Program-made: the position numbers and the translations under genes | Source of the DNA: Gaiellasilicea sp037720595 | Lineage (GTDB): Bacteria > Actinomycetota > Thermoleophilia > Gaiellales > Gaiellaceae | DNA length: 64,000 nucleotides | Assembly (NCBI GenBank): GCA_037720595.1 | Contig: JBBJLW010000018.1 | Span: 3,742-67,741 of the forward strand | Direction of reading: 5' to 3' | In this document: positions 52,151 through 60,958 of the stretch, piece by piece | Layout of the letters: every line of letters begins with the position of its first letter | Position numbering within the stretch: position 1 is the stretch's first letter | Notes under the pieces: model-generated | Databases searched by the model: none | Told to the model about the DNA's origin: nothing | What the model saw: only the letters and a program-made list of their open reading frames with translations

Positions 52151-53260
52151 TTAGCTGACGGTGACGAGCTTCTTGCCGGCCTGGGTCAGCCGCTCGCGGC
52201 CGTCGTCCGTGATCAGCACCATGTCCTCGATCCGCACGCCGGCGAGGTCCGGGAGGTAGATCCCGGGCTCGCAGCTCAGCACGTTGCCGGCCTCGAGCGA
52301 GTCGGTCGACTCGGGCCTCGCGGTCGGCGCCTCGTGCACCTCGAGCCCGATCCCGTGTCCGAGGCCGTGCCCGAACTCCTCGCCCCAGCCGGCTGCGGCG
52401 ATAACTTCACGCGCTGCGGTATCGGCGTCGCGTCCGCTCGCGCCCGGTTCCATCGCCTCCAGCCCCGCGAGCTGTGCCTCGAGGCAGACCGCGTACGCGC
52501 GCGCGAGTTCGTCCGGGAGATCCCCGGTGGCGAAGGTTCGCGTGCAGTCGGAGGCATAGCCGTCGACGCGGCAACCGGCATCGACGATCACGAGCGTGTT
52601 TGCGGGCACCTTCACGTCGCGGTTGTCGGAGTGCGGGCTTGCGCCGTTGTCGGCAGCCGCGACCATCGTGTCGAAGGAGAGCTCGGAGGAGCCGTGCTCG
52701 TTGAAGAGCTCGCGCACCCGCCACGCGAGCTCGAACTCGGTGCGGCCGACGAAGCGCTCCTCGGCGAGAGCGCCGAAGACGTCGTCCGAGATCGCCGCGG
52801 CCTGCTTCAGGCTCTCGAGCTCTGCCGCCTCTTTGATCGCGCGTAGGCGCTCGACGAGCCCGGAGGTCGGCTTCGCATCGACGCCGCCGCCCGTCAGCGT
52901 CTCGAGCGACGCCACGCTGAGGACGTGCGGTTCGATTCCGATCGTCCGTCCCGCGAGTCGTGTCGCCAGATCGCCGATCAAAGCGCGCGCCGTCTCCTCG
53001 AAGCGAACCCCCTCCAGCGTCCGCGCCTTCTTCGCGTAGCGAAAGTCGGTGAAGAGGATCGCCTCGCCGTCCGGATCGACGAGCAGAGCGGCGTTCGAGC
53101 TCGCAAGCCCGGTCAGGTAGCGGACGTTGACGCCACTCGTCACGAGCAACGGCACCTCGAGCAGCGCTGCGAGCCGCTCGATCCGGCTGATCCCCGCTCC
53201 GGTGCCAGCAGAGCCGGCACCTCCGCTCATGGGCGGCTCCGTCGAGCCTACGCCGCTCAC
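52151..53260 (-). CDS. pepQ: Xaa-Pro dipeptidase/aminopeptidase (M24 family)
   Basis: Peptidase of 369 aa with pita-bread fold. Metal ligands appear in order: VIVDAGCRVDGYASDCTRTF (two Asp), GHGLGHGIGLEVHE (His), SCEPGIYLP (Glu), VRIEDMVLI (Glu). The N-terminal creatinase-like domain begins about residue 24 (SRIERLAALLEVPLLV). GTG start at 53260 overlaps the aroQ stop (GTGA); an ATG at 53230 is also in frame. The first about 23 residues (VSGVGSTEPPMSGGAGSAGT) derive from copy D of the junction repeat. Confidence 0.93.
   Translation of the reverse strand: MSGVGSTEPPMSGGAGSAGTGAGISRIERLAALLEVPLLVTSGVNVRYLTGLASSNAALLVDPDGEAILFTDFRYAKKARTLEGVRFEETARALIGDLATRLAGRTIGIEPHVLSVASLETLTGGGVDAKPTSGLVERLRAIKEAAELESLKQAAAISDDVFGALAEERFVGRTEFELAWRVRELFNEHGSSELSFDTMVAAADNGASPHSDNRDVKVPANTLVIVDAGCRVDGYASDCTRTFATGDLPDELARAYAVCLEAQLAGLEAMEPGASGRDADTAAREVIAAAGWGEEFGHGLGHGIGLEVHEAPTARPESTDSLEAGNVLSCEPGIYLPDLAGVRIEDMVLITDDGRERLTQAGKKLVTVS
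53192..53260 (-). repeat. Junction repeat, copy D (69 bp)
   Basis: Unit starts with GTG overlapping the aroQ stop and reads GAGCGGCGTAGGCTCGACGG, later GGAGGTGCCGGC and CACCGGAGCGGGGATCA. It is one base longer than copies B and C (insertion near CCGCC-CATGAGCGG) and ends GGGGATC instead of GGGGATG, so instead of stopping and restarting it fuses in frame to pepQ. Confidence 0.8.
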
Positions 53261-53733
53261 TGGGTCTTCTCCGGCCGGGACTCCTCCTGCCGCGCTTCCT
53301 CCGCCTTGGCGTTCTCCGCCAGGAAGGCGAGCGCCTCTCGATAACCGTCCGGACCCTTGCCGTAGATCACTTTCGTGGCGAGATCGGAGACGACCGACTG
53401 CCGGCGCCACTCCTCGCGCTCCTTGATGTTCGAGAGATGCACCTCGAGGACGGGGATCGTGAAGAGCTCGACGGCGTCGCGGATCGCGTAGCTGTAGTGG
53501 CTCCACGCGCCGGGGTTGAGGATCACCCCGTCGGCCCAGTCGAGCGCGTCGTGGCACCACTCGACGAACTGGCCCTCGTGATTCGTCTGGCGGCAGCGGG
53601 TCGTGCATTCGAGCTCCTTCGACCACGCGTAGATGCGGCTCTCGAGCTCGGCCAGGGTCAGCCCGCCGTAGTGCTCCGGACTGCGCCGGCCGAGCACGTC
53701 GAGGTTGACGCCGTTGAGCACTGCCACCCGCAC
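53257..53733 (-). CDS. aroQ: 3-dehydroquinate dehydratase, type II
   Basis: Type II dehydroquinase of 158 aa, third step of the shikimate pathway. Marks: VLNGVNLDVLGRRSPEHYGG (active-site lid with Arg and Tyr), QTNHEGQFVEW, ILNPGAWSHYSYAIRDA (catalytic His) and VEVHLSNIKEREEWR. The C-terminal tail (EEARQEESRPEKTQ) is longer than usual and charged. Sits 9 bp after the aroKB stop; pepQ follows with a GTGA overlap. Confidence 0.95.
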   Translation of the reverse strand: MRVAVLNGVNLDVLGRRSPEHYGGLTLAELESRIYAWSKELECTTRCRQTNHEGQFVEWCHDALDWADGVILNPGAWSHYSYAIRDAVELFTIPVLEVHLSNIKEREEWRRQSVVSDLATKVIYGKGPDGYREALAFLAENAKAEEARQEESRPEKTQ

Positions 53734-53742
53734 GCGGCGACT

Positions 53743-55176
53743 CTACCCGGCGATCAGACCGTCGAGCGCGGCTCTGATCTCTTGCTCGGGAAGCTCGACG
53801 CCGAGTCGTGGCTTCCCAGGAGCTTCGAGGAGGACGAGCTTCGGAACGCCGTTCTTGCTCTTCTTGTCGCGCGCAAGGGCGGCCCAGGCGAGGTCCCGAT
53901 CGACGCGCACGGGCTCCGGGCGGAGTTGCTCGTCCACGACCTTCGTGTCGAGGCCGGAGAGCCGCAGCGCCGCGAGCAGACCGAGCGCAACGGCGCGGCC
54001 GTGCGGGAGCGCGAAGCCAGCAGCCGCCTCGAGTGCGTGCGCAAACGTGTGTCCGAGGTTGAGCTGCGCGCGCTCGCCACGATCATGCGGGTCGCGCAGG
54101 CAGACGGCCGCCTTGAATGCCGCGCAGCGGCGGACTGCGTCGGCGAGCGGCAGTTCCCAGAGCAGCACCCCGGCGAGCAGCCCCGTCTTGACCAGCTCCG
54201 CGCGGCCGTTCGCGAGCTCCTCCTCCGGCAGCGTGTCCAGGAGCCCAGGGTCGACGATCGTCCGCACCGGCCAGTGGAAGGCGCCGACGAGGTTCTTGCC
54301 ACCGGGCAGGTCGATCGCCGTCTTGCCGCCGATCGCCGCGTCCACCTGGCCGACGAGCGTCGTTGGCACCGCGACCCAGTCGATTCCGCGCAGCCAGGTC
54401 GCCGCGGCGAAGCCTGCCGCGTCGGTGGTCGTGCCGCCGCCGAGCGCGAGGAGCGTCCCCTGCCGGTCGAGGCGGAGATCGCGCCAGAGCTGCTCGAGCG
54501 CGGCGACCGACTTGGCCGCCTCTCCTGGCGGCAGCTCGTGCAGGGCACGAACACGGGCGCCGAGCGCGAGCTGCGCTTCCATCCCGTAGATCCCGGCCAC
54601 GTGCGCGTCGGCGGCGATCTCGACGGGGCCGTCACCGGGAACGAGCTCGCCGAGGCGCTCGAGCGCGCCCGCCTCGAAGTGAATTCCTGCTGCAGCGAGC
54701 ACGAGCCCGTCCAGATCGGTCGCCCGCCCGTCCGCGACCTCGTCGTACAGGGGGCGGCGCTGCTCGAAGCACCCTCTGAACTCAGACTCGTCCTGAGCGA
54801 GAGGCCGGTCGGAACCGCGCACCCGTTCCCAAGCGGTCTCAACGTCGATATCGATAAGCACCGTCCACGCGCGCCCCTGCAGCGCGTCACGAACCTGCCG
54901 GGTCGTGACCGCGCCGCCGCCGAGGGCGATCACCGCCGGTGCATCGCTCGAGAGGGCGTCGAGCACGGCCCTGCATTCGCGAATGCGAAATGCCATCTCC
55001 CCTCCGTCGCCACCGAAGAGCTGCGGGATCGAAGCGCCCGCGTCGGCCTCGATCTTCCGGTCGATGTCCACGAACTTCCGTCCTAGCCGGCCCGCGAGCG
55101 CGCGACCGAGCGTCGTCTTCCCTGCGCCCATGAATCCCACGAGCGCGACGTGGCGGTCTAGGGCGTGCGCGGCCAC
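53743..55176 (-). CDS. aroKB: Bifunctional shikimate kinase/3-dehydroquinate synthase (AroK-AroB fusion)
   Basis: Fusion of 477 aa. Residues about 1-165 are shikimate kinase: VGFMGAGKTTLGRALAG (Walker A), FVDIDRKIEADAG, ALGGGAVT and the LID DRPLAQDESEFRG. Residues about 170-477 are dehydroquinate synthase: TLLALGGGTTTDAAGFAAAT, VAVPTTLVGQVDAAIGGKTA, GKNLVGAFHWP and the zinc ligands in ELVKTGLLAG and NLGHTFAHALEA. The GTG at 55176 overlaps the aroC stop. Catalyses pathway steps 2 and 5; similar fusions occur in a few other bacteria. Confidence 0.94.
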   Translation of the reverse strand: MAAHALDRHVALVGFMGAGKTTLGRALAGRLGRKFVDIDRKIEADAGASIPQLFGGDGGEMAFRIRECRAVLDALSSDAPAVIALGGGAVTTRQVRDALQGRAWTVLIDIDVETAWERVRGSDRPLAQDESEFRGCFEQRRPLYDEVADGRATDLDGLVLAAAGIHFEAGALERLGELVPGDGPVEIAADAHVAGIYGMEAQLALGARVRALHELPPGEAAKSVAALEQLWRDLRLDRQGTLLALGGGTTTDAAGFAAATWLRGIDWVAVPTTLVGQVDAAIGGKTAIDLPGGKNLVGAFHWPVRTIVDPGLLDTLPEEELANGRAELVKTGLLAGVLLWELPLADAVRRCAAFKAAVCLRDPHDRGERAQLNLGHTFAHALEAAAGFALPHGRAVALGLLAALRLSGLDTKVVDEQLRPEPVRVDRDLAWAALARDKKSKNGVPKLVLLEAPGKPRLGVELPEQEIRAALDGLIAG

Positions 55177-56252
55177 GCGATGCGCTCCAGATACGCCCGG
55201 TGCGCCGCGACCAGGTCGCCGATCGCGTCGCCGCCGAACTTCTCCTTCGCCGCGCGTGCGAGCTCCCACGCAACGACCGCTTCCGCCACGACCGCGAGCG
55301 CCTCGACCGCGTGCACGTCGCTGCGTTCGACCAAAGCCTGCGCTGCTTCGCCGGTGGCGAGATCGACGGAGTCGAGCGGCTTCATCAGCGTCGGCAGGGG
55401 TTTCATCGCGGCGCGGACCACGAGCTTCTCCCCGTTCGAGATGCCCGCCTCGATCCCGCCCGCGCGGTTCGAGCGGCGGCGCAGACCAGGCTCGATCTCG
55501 TCGTGCGCCTCCGATCCTCGGACGCGCGCGAGCGCGAATCCATCGCCGATCTCGACCCCCTTCACGGCCTGGATCGCCATCAGAGCCGCGGCCAGTCGCC
55601 CGTCGAGCCGATCCTCTCGGCTCGCGTAGGAGCCGAGCCCGGGACAGACACCGGTCGCCCGCACCTCGACGACGCCGCCTAGTGTGTCGCGGTCGCCCTT
55701 CGCCGCATCGGTCGCGGCGCGTTGGGCGCGCTCGCCGGTCTCGCCGCCCACTTCGAGCGCGCGACCAGCAACCTCGATCCCCAGCTCTCGCAACATCGCC
55801 TTTGCGACCGCCCCGGCTGCGACGAGCACCGCCGTGTGCCGCGCGCTCGCGCGCTCGAGCGCGTTCCGCACGTCGTCGTGGCCGTACTTGAGCGTCCCGG
55901 CGAGGTCGGCGTGCCCCGGCCGCGGCAGCGTCACCGGCTTCGTTCCCTTCCCGCTCGGCTCGCCCTCCGGCGGCCAGGGGCTCATCCCCCACGCCCAGTT
56001 CGCGTGGTCGCGGTTGCGGACGACGAGCGCGAGCGGTGTTCCGAGCGTACGACCGTGACGGAGCCCGGCGAGCACCTCGACCGCGTCCTGCTCGAGCTGC
56101 TGGCGGGGACTGCGGCCGTAGCCCTGCTGCCGGCGCCGCAGGTCGCCGTCGATGGCGGCCTGATCGAGCACGAGGCCGGCAGGCAGGCCGGTGAGGATCG
56201 CGACGAGCGCCGGCCCGTGCGACTCGCCGGCAGTCGTCAGTCCGAGAGTCAT
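55158..56252 (-). CDS. aroC: Chorismate synthase
   Basis: FMN-dependent chorismate synthase of 364 aa. Signatures: TAGESHGPALVAILTGLPAG at the start, GYGRSPRQQLEQDAVEVLAG, GHADLAGTLKYGHDDVRNAL, ERASARHTAVLVAAGAVAK and RSNRAGGIEAGISNGEKLVV. Start ATG overlaps the aroE stop; its own stop overlaps the aroKB start. Second of the aroE-aroC-aroKB-aroQ block. Confidence 0.97.
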   Translation of the reverse strand: MTLGLTTAGESHGPALVAILTGLPAGLVLDQAAIDGDLRRRQQGYGRSPRQQLEQDAVEVLAGLRHGRTLGTPLALVVRNRDHANWAWGMSPWPPEGEPSGKGTKPVTLPRPGHADLAGTLKYGHDDVRNALERASARHTAVLVAAGAVAKAMLRELGIEVAGRALEVGGETGERAQRAATDAAKGDRDTLGGVVEVRATGVCPGLGSYASREDRLDGRLAAALMAIQAVKGVEIGDGFALARVRGSEAHDEIEPGLRRRSNRAGGIEAGISNGEKLVVRAAMKPLPTLMKPLDSVDLATGEAAQALVERSDVHAVEALAVVAEAVVAWELARAAKEKFGGDAIGDLVAAHRAYLERIAWPRTP

Positions 56253-56932
56253 GGACGCAAACCTACTGCGGCGCGCATGACGTCCACCGGGGCCGGCACG
56301 CCTGTCCACAGCTCAAACGACGCCGCACCCTGGGCGACCAGCACGTCCAGGCCGTCGAGCACGGTCGCGCCGGCCTCTCGCGCGGCGGCGGCCGTGGCAG
56401 AACCCGGATACGGCAGGTCGACGATGGTCTGCCCGGCCCGCACCGGAAAGAGGATTTCGTCGCGTACCGGCGTCGCATGCACGATCAGGTCGGCGTTCTC
56501 GACGTCCGGCGGCCAGTCTCCGCGGCGGAAGAAGACGCGCGCCTGCGGCAGCGCTTCGAGAAAGGCCGCCGCCGAGCCGCCCGCGCCGACGACGACGGGG
56601 TGCGCCGGTGCAAGCCCCTCGAGGATCGCGGCGTCCGTCGAGAAGCCCACGAACTCCCCCTCTCGAAGGACAAGCGTGTTCACCGACGCGGTTTCCGACT
56701 CGCAGAACGCTGTGACCGCCAGCTTGTGAGGAGCGGTGACGTTCGCACCCACGAAGCCCAGCGCCGCCAGCCCCCGCACGGCCCCTTCCAGTCGCGCCGG
56801 AGGCACGTCGAACGCGACGTATGCGAGGTCGAGCCCGCGTGCCGCGAACGCAGCGTTCTGCAGCCGAGGCGAGAGCGAGTGCGCGACCGGGTGCCCGAGC
56901 AGGGCGACGAGCCGCGTCGAGCCCGCGATCAC
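56249..56932 (-). CDS. aroE: Shikimate dehydrogenase
   Basis: NADP-dependent shikimate dehydrogenase of 227 aa, shorter than the usual 270 or so. Substrate-site motifs are GHPVAHSLSPRLQNAAF and GFVGANVTAPHK (catalytic Lys), with VNTLVLREG and STDAAILEGL; the nucleotide loop is VVVGAGGSAAAFLEAL. The C-terminal PVDVMRAAVG replaces a longer tail, so it is a compact form. First enzyme of the aro block, 3 bp after the mltG stop. Confidence 0.9.
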   Translation of the reverse strand: MIAGSTRLVALLGHPVAHSLSPRLQNAAFAARGLDLAYVAFDVPPARLEGAVRGLAALGFVGANVTAPHKLAVTAFCESETASVNTLVLREGEFVGFSTDAAILEGLAPAHPVVVGAGGSAAAFLEALPQARVFFRRGDWPPDVENADLIVHATPVRDEILFPVRAGQTIVDLPYPGSATAAAAREAGATVLDGLDVLVAQGAASFELWTGVPAPVDVMRAAVGLRP

Positions 56933-56935
56933 GAC

Positions 56936-57853
56936 TCAGCCGCAGCCGAAGCCGTACTCGCACGCCTTGGCGAAGAACTCCGACTCGCTCGCCGTGAAGA
57001 AGTGGTGGATCTTGTCCGGCTTGCGCACGAAGAAGAGGAAGTCGACCTTGGCCGGGCGCGCGGCTGCCTTCATGGAGGCAAGCCCCGGGTTTGCGATCGG
57101 CGTCGGCGGCAGTCCCGTCCGGTTCCGCGTGTTGTACGGATTGTCGCTCTCGAGCTGCGAGACCCGTAGCGCCTCCGTGCCCGGCACGTCCAGCCCGTAG
57201 CGGATGGTCGCGTCGATCCCGAGCGGCATCCCCGCCTTGAGCCGGTTGTAGATCACCGCGGACACCTTGGCGCGCTCCTCCGGTGCGATCGTCTCCTTCT
57301 CGATCATCGAGGCGATGATCAGAACGTCGTAAGGCGTCAGATTCTTCGTCCGCGCCTCGCGCAGGTCGACCTTGGCCCAGTTCTGACCGAAGAACCCGAG
57401 CTGCTCCGCGACGAACTTCTTCGCCGTCGTCTTCGCCGTGAACTCGTAGGTTGCGGGGAAGAGGAAACCCTCGATCCGCTTCGCGTCCGGGCGGAACTGC
57501 GCCGGCACCTTCGCGGCCGTCGTTGCGGCCGCGTAGCTCGGGCCGGAGAGCTTCGGCTTGATCTTGCGCTTGCGCTGCGCGATGTTCCGCACCGCTCCGA
57601 CGCGGACGATCATCTGGTCGCGCGTGAAGCCCTCGGGGAAGACGATCTTGAGCGAGGGCAGCGGCGGTACCGCCGTCGTCGTAGGTACGACGATCTCGTC
57701 GGCTTCCCCCTCGCCGCCGAGCGCGCCCACTCCGAGCGCGAGGGCAAGGCCGATGAAGAGCAGAAGCAGCGCACCCGCAATGAGCCGTCGGAGCGCGAGC
57801 TTGATCCGCGAGGGGCGAGAGCGATAGGTGCGGGTGGGACGCGGCGGCGTCAT
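56936..57853 (-). CDS. mltG: Endolytic transglycosylase MltG
   Basis: Membrane-anchored YceG/MltG protein of 305 aa that cuts nascent glycan strands. One N-terminal membrane helix (LIAGALLLLFIGLALALGVG), a short LysM-like linker region (LKIVFPEGFTRDQM), then the catalytic YceG domain with IEGFLFPATYEF, IASMIEKETIAPEER (catalytic Glu) and AVIYNRLKAGMPLGIDATIRYG. Coupled to ruvX by ATGA. Confidence 0.94.
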   Translation of the reverse strand: MTPPRPTRTYRSRPSRIKLALRRLIAGALLLLFIGLALALGVGALGGEGEADEIVVPTTTAVPPLPSLKIVFPEGFTRDQMIVRVGAVRNIAQRKRKIKPKLSGPSYAAATTAAKVPAQFRPDAKRIEGFLFPATYEFTAKTTAKKFVAEQLGFFGQNWAKVDLREARTKNLTPYDVLIIASMIEKETIAPEERAKVSAVIYNRLKAGMPLGIDATIRYGLDVPGTEALRVSQLESDNPYNTRNRTGLPPTPIANPGLASMKAAARPAKVDFLFFVRKPDKIHHFFTASESEFFAKACEYGFGCG

Positions 57854-58245
57854 GGGCGGTTCGCCATCCAGGCGAGATACGTCTCGAGGAGGTGCGCCGC
57901 GGCCCGTGCGTCCTCGGGGGCTTTCGCGGCCGGGTCGCGGGAGGCGAGCGTCGTCGTGAAGCGCTCGTCGAAGCGCTCGACGGGTACGGCGACGGCCGAG
58001 CGCAGAGCCTCGACGAACCTCTCGGTCTCCTCGGCCTGGTGGCCACGGGCGCCGCGCAGGGTCAACGGCAGGCCTACCACGATCTGCTCGGCCTGCTCGG
58101 CCGCGACGAGCTCGACGAGCCGGCGCAGGCCCGCCTGAGTCGCCGCCCGCTCGACGACCGTCACCGGCCTCGCCAGCGTTCCGGTCGCGTCCGAGATCGC
58201 GACGCCGGTGCGCGCGGCGCCGTAGTCCAGAGCCATCACCTTCAC
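57850..58245 (-). CDS. ruvX: Putative pre-16S rRNA nuclease (RuvX/YqgF)
   Basis: RNase H-fold protein of 131 aa. Active-site motifs are MALDYGAARTGVAISD (first Asp), IVVGLPLTLRG, PVERFDERFTTTLA (catalytic Asp/Glu) and a final EDARAAAHLLETYL (last acidic). YqgF trims the 5' end of 16S rRNA; the Holliday-junction name is historical. Lies between alaS and mltG, an arrangement common in many bacteria. Confidence 0.94.
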   Translation of the reverse strand: MKVMALDYGAARTGVAISDATGTLARPVTVVERAATQAGLRRLVELVAAEQAEQIVVGLPLTLRGARGHQAEETERFVEALRSAVAVPVERFDERFTTTLASRDPAAKAPEDARAAAHLLETYLAWMANRP

Positions 58246-58255
58246 GCGATCACAT

Positions 58256-60802
58256 TCACGTCAGGGCCTCGATGATGGTCTTCTCGGCCAGCGCAATCGC
58301 GGCGGGCAGTCGCTCCGCGTCCTTGCCGCCTGCACGCGCCATCGTCGGCCGGCCGCCGCCCTTGCCGCCTATCAGCGCCGCCGCGTCGCGAATCACGTCG
58401 CCCGCGTGGACGCCGCGGCCCTCGAGCGAGCGATCCATGTTGATCAGGATCTGCGCGGAGCCGTTCTCCCGGAGCCCGACGATCACGACCGCCGGCGCGT
58501 GCTTCTGCTTCAACCGGTCGGAGACGTCGAGCGGATCGCCGCTCGTCACGTCGACGACGAGCACGGTCACCTCGCCGGCAGCGGTCTCTCGGGTGACGAC
58601 GAATTCCGGGCCTGCCGCGGCCTGCGGCTTCTCCTTCGATTGCCGGCGCGCCTGCTCTAGCTCGCCGCGGAGCTCGTCGGCCTCGTGTGCCCGTCCGCGC
58701 AGCACCGCGTACGCCTCGCCGGAGGTCACTGCCTCGATCCGGCGCGCGCCCGAACCGACCGATCCTTCCGAGAGGATCACGACCGGTCCGATCTCTGCCG
58801 TCGAGCGGACATGGGTACCGCCGCAGAGCTCGCGCGAGAAGCCGTCGATCTCGACGACACGCACGATCTCGCCGTACTTCTCCCCGAAGAGCATCTGCGC
58901 CCCCAGCTTGCGCGCCTCGTCGATTGGGGTCTCGAAGATCCGCAGGGGATGGTTTTGGAAGACCTGCTCGTTGACGATCCGCTCCACCTCGGTGCGCTCC
59001 TGGGGCGTGAGGGCGCGGTCGTGAGTGAAGTCGAAGCGGAGCTTCTCGGGCCGCACAGCGGAACCCGCCTGCTTGACGTGCTCGCCGAGCACGCGCCGAA
59101 GAGCCTCGTGCAGCAGATGGGTCGCTGTATGGTTTGCCATCGTCGGGAAGCGCACCGACCACGGGACGAGCGCGCGCACGCGATCGCCCGCTGCGAATCC
59201 CTCTCCTTCGAAGACGAGTGCCTGATCGTCGCCGATCCGATGCGCCTCCTTGAGCGTCGCGATCGCGCCCGTCTCCTCGCGCACGAGCTCGCCCGCATCG
59301 CTCACCTGGCCGCCGCCGGCCGCGTAGAACGGCGACTCGCGCAGCTTCGCAAGAAAGAGGTGCTCGCCGAGCTCGTCGAGCGCGCCGATCTGGGTGAGGA
59401 CGTCGGTTTTGGCGTGGCCGACGAACTCGCTCGCGAAGCCCGCACCGGCGGCGAAATCGGCGGACCGCTGTGCGCTCGACTCGGCCCCGGACCGCGAGAT
59501 CTCGCGATGACGGCCCATCTCCTCGCCGTAGCCGTCGGTGTCGACGCTCTGGCTCCGCTCGGTGGCGAGCTCGACCGTCAACTCGATCGGGAAGCCATAG
59601 GTGGCGGCGAGCCGGAAGGCCTGGCCGCCGGTGATCCGCTCGGCGCCGGAGAGCTCCTCGAACTCGCGCAGGCCGCGCTCGAGCGTCTCCGAGAAGCGCT
59701 CCTCCTCCTGGCGGACGACGCGCTCGATCGTCTTTGCGTGCTCGACGACCTCGGGATACCAGGGGCCGACCTGCTCGACGACGATCGCCGGCAGCCGGTG
59801 TACGCCGTCGAGCCCGATCCGCCGCGCCTGGGTGACCGCGCGTCGGATGAGGCGACGCAGGATGTAGCCCCGACCCTCGTTCGACGGCGTGATCCCCTCG
59901 GCGGCGAGGAACGTCATCCCCCTGCCGTGGTCGCTGATCACGCGGTGCGCCTTCGTCGCCTCGGTCGAGCTGCCGTAGGCCACACCCGACTCGCGGGCGA
60001 TCCATTCCATGATCAGCTGGAAGCCGTCGGTGTCGAAGATCGAATCGGCCTCCTGGAGGAGCATTGCGCCGCGCTCGAGACCCATCCCGGTATCGATGTT
60101 CTGGTTCGGAAGCGGGGTCAAAGAGCCGTCCGCAGCGAGGTCGAACTCCATGAAGACGAGGTTCCAGAACTCGAGAAACCGCTCGCACCGATCGCAACCG
60201 GGAGCACAATCGGGCTCGCCGCACCCGTACTCGACTCCGCGGTCGTAGTTGAGCTCGGAGCACGGACCGCAGGGCCCGGTGGCGCCCGCGGGGCCCCAGA
60301 AGTTCTCGGAGCGTGGCAGGCCGACGATGCGCTCGCGCGGGATCCCGATGCGCAGCCAGCCCGCGATCGCCGCCTCGTCCTCGCCGATCCCGAGCACCGG
60401 GTCGCCCGCGAAGACGGTCGGCCAGATCCGGTCGCCGGCGAGCTGCATCTGCTCGGTCGCGAACTCCCAGGCGAAGTCGATCGCGCCATCCTTGAAGTAG
60501 TCGCCGAACGAGAAGTTGCCGAGCATCTCGAACATCGAGGCGTGACGCGCCGTGAGGCCGACCTCGTCGAGATCGGTGGCTTTCCCTCCGGCCCGAAGCA
60601 CCTTCTGAACGGTCGTGAAGCGCGGCGCCGGCGGGTGCTTCGCCCCGGAGAAGTACGGCTTCAGCGGCTGCATCCCGGCCGAGATGAACAGCGTCGACGG
60701 ATCCTCGGGCGGCGGGATCAGCGACCAGGAGGGGAAGCGGCGGTGCCCTCGCTCCTCGAAGAAGGAGAGGAAGCCCTCGCGTAGCTCTGCGGTGGTACGC
60801 AC
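58256..60802 (-). CDS. alaS: Alanine--tRNA ligase
   Basis: Class II alanyl-tRNA synthetase of 848 aa. Aminoacylation domain: FLSFFEERGHRRFPSWSL, DVGLTARHASMFEMLGNFS-type motif (ARHASMFEMLGNFSFGDYF) and GRGYILRRLIRRAV; editing domain: HTATHLLHEALRR and LCGGTHVRSTAEIG with zinc ligands; C-terminal C-Ala/DHHA1 domain to the end. GTG at 60802 is preferred over an upstream ATG because it gives the family N-terminus (TTAELREGFLSFF). Upstream of it lies a 156-bp GC-rich spacer with no recognised element. Confidence 0.97.
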   Translation of the reverse strand: MRTTAELREGFLSFFEERGHRRFPSWSLIPPPEDPSTLFISAGMQPLKPYFSGAKHPPAPRFTTVQKVLRAGGKATDLDEVGLTARHASMFEMLGNFSFGDYFKDGAIDFAWEFATEQMQLAGDRIWPTVFAGDPVLGIGEDEAAIAGWLRIGIPRERIVGLPRSENFWGPAGATGPCGPCSELNYDRGVEYGCGEPDCAPGCDRCERFLEFWNLVFMEFDLAADGSLTPLPNQNIDTGMGLERGAMLLQEADSIFDTDGFQLIMEWIARESGVAYGSSTEATKAHRVISDHGRGMTFLAAEGITPSNEGRGYILRRLIRRAVTQARRIGLDGVHRLPAIVVEQVGPWYPEVVEHAKTIERVVRQEEERFSETLERGLREFEELSGAERITGGQAFRLAATYGFPIELTVELATERSQSVDTDGYGEEMGRHREISRSGAESSAQRSADFAAGAGFASEFVGHAKTDVLTQIGALDELGEHLFLAKLRESPFYAAGGGQVSDAGELVREETGAIATLKEAHRIGDDQALVFEGEGFAAGDRVRALVPWSVRFPTMANHTATHLLHEALRRVLGEHVKQAGSAVRPEKLRFDFTHDRALTPQERTEVERIVNEQVFQNHPLRIFETPIDEARKLGAQMLFGEKYGEIVRVVEIDGFSRELCGGTHVRSTAEIGPVVILSEGSVGSGARRIEAVTSGEAYAVLRGRAHEADELRGELEQARRQSKEKPQAAAGPEFVVTRETAAGEVTVLVVDVTSGDPLDVSDRLKQKHAPAVVIVGLRENGSAQILINMDRSLEGRGVHAGDVIRDAAALIGGKGGGRPTMARAGGKDAERLPAAIALAEKTIIEALT

Positions 60803-60958
60803 CCCGGGATTGTAGGGACGCTTCGTGGAAGGCCCCGCGGGGGACGCGATGCGCATCCCTCCCGGCCGACGTAGCCGAACCAGACATGTCCCCGGGGGCC
60901 GTGTGGCTCGAAACGACCTGGCGGAGGTGAGCGGTCGCGGCCGGAGGCGAGAGCCGGC

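Noticed and set aside
55177..55992. N-terminal extension of aroKB through aroC
   Set aside because: The extension is low-complexity and lies entirely within aroC; the GTG at 55176 gives a normal shikimate kinase start.
58242..60887. 881-codon frame over alaS
   Set aside because: Shifted-frame shadow; alaS motifs are all in the other frame.
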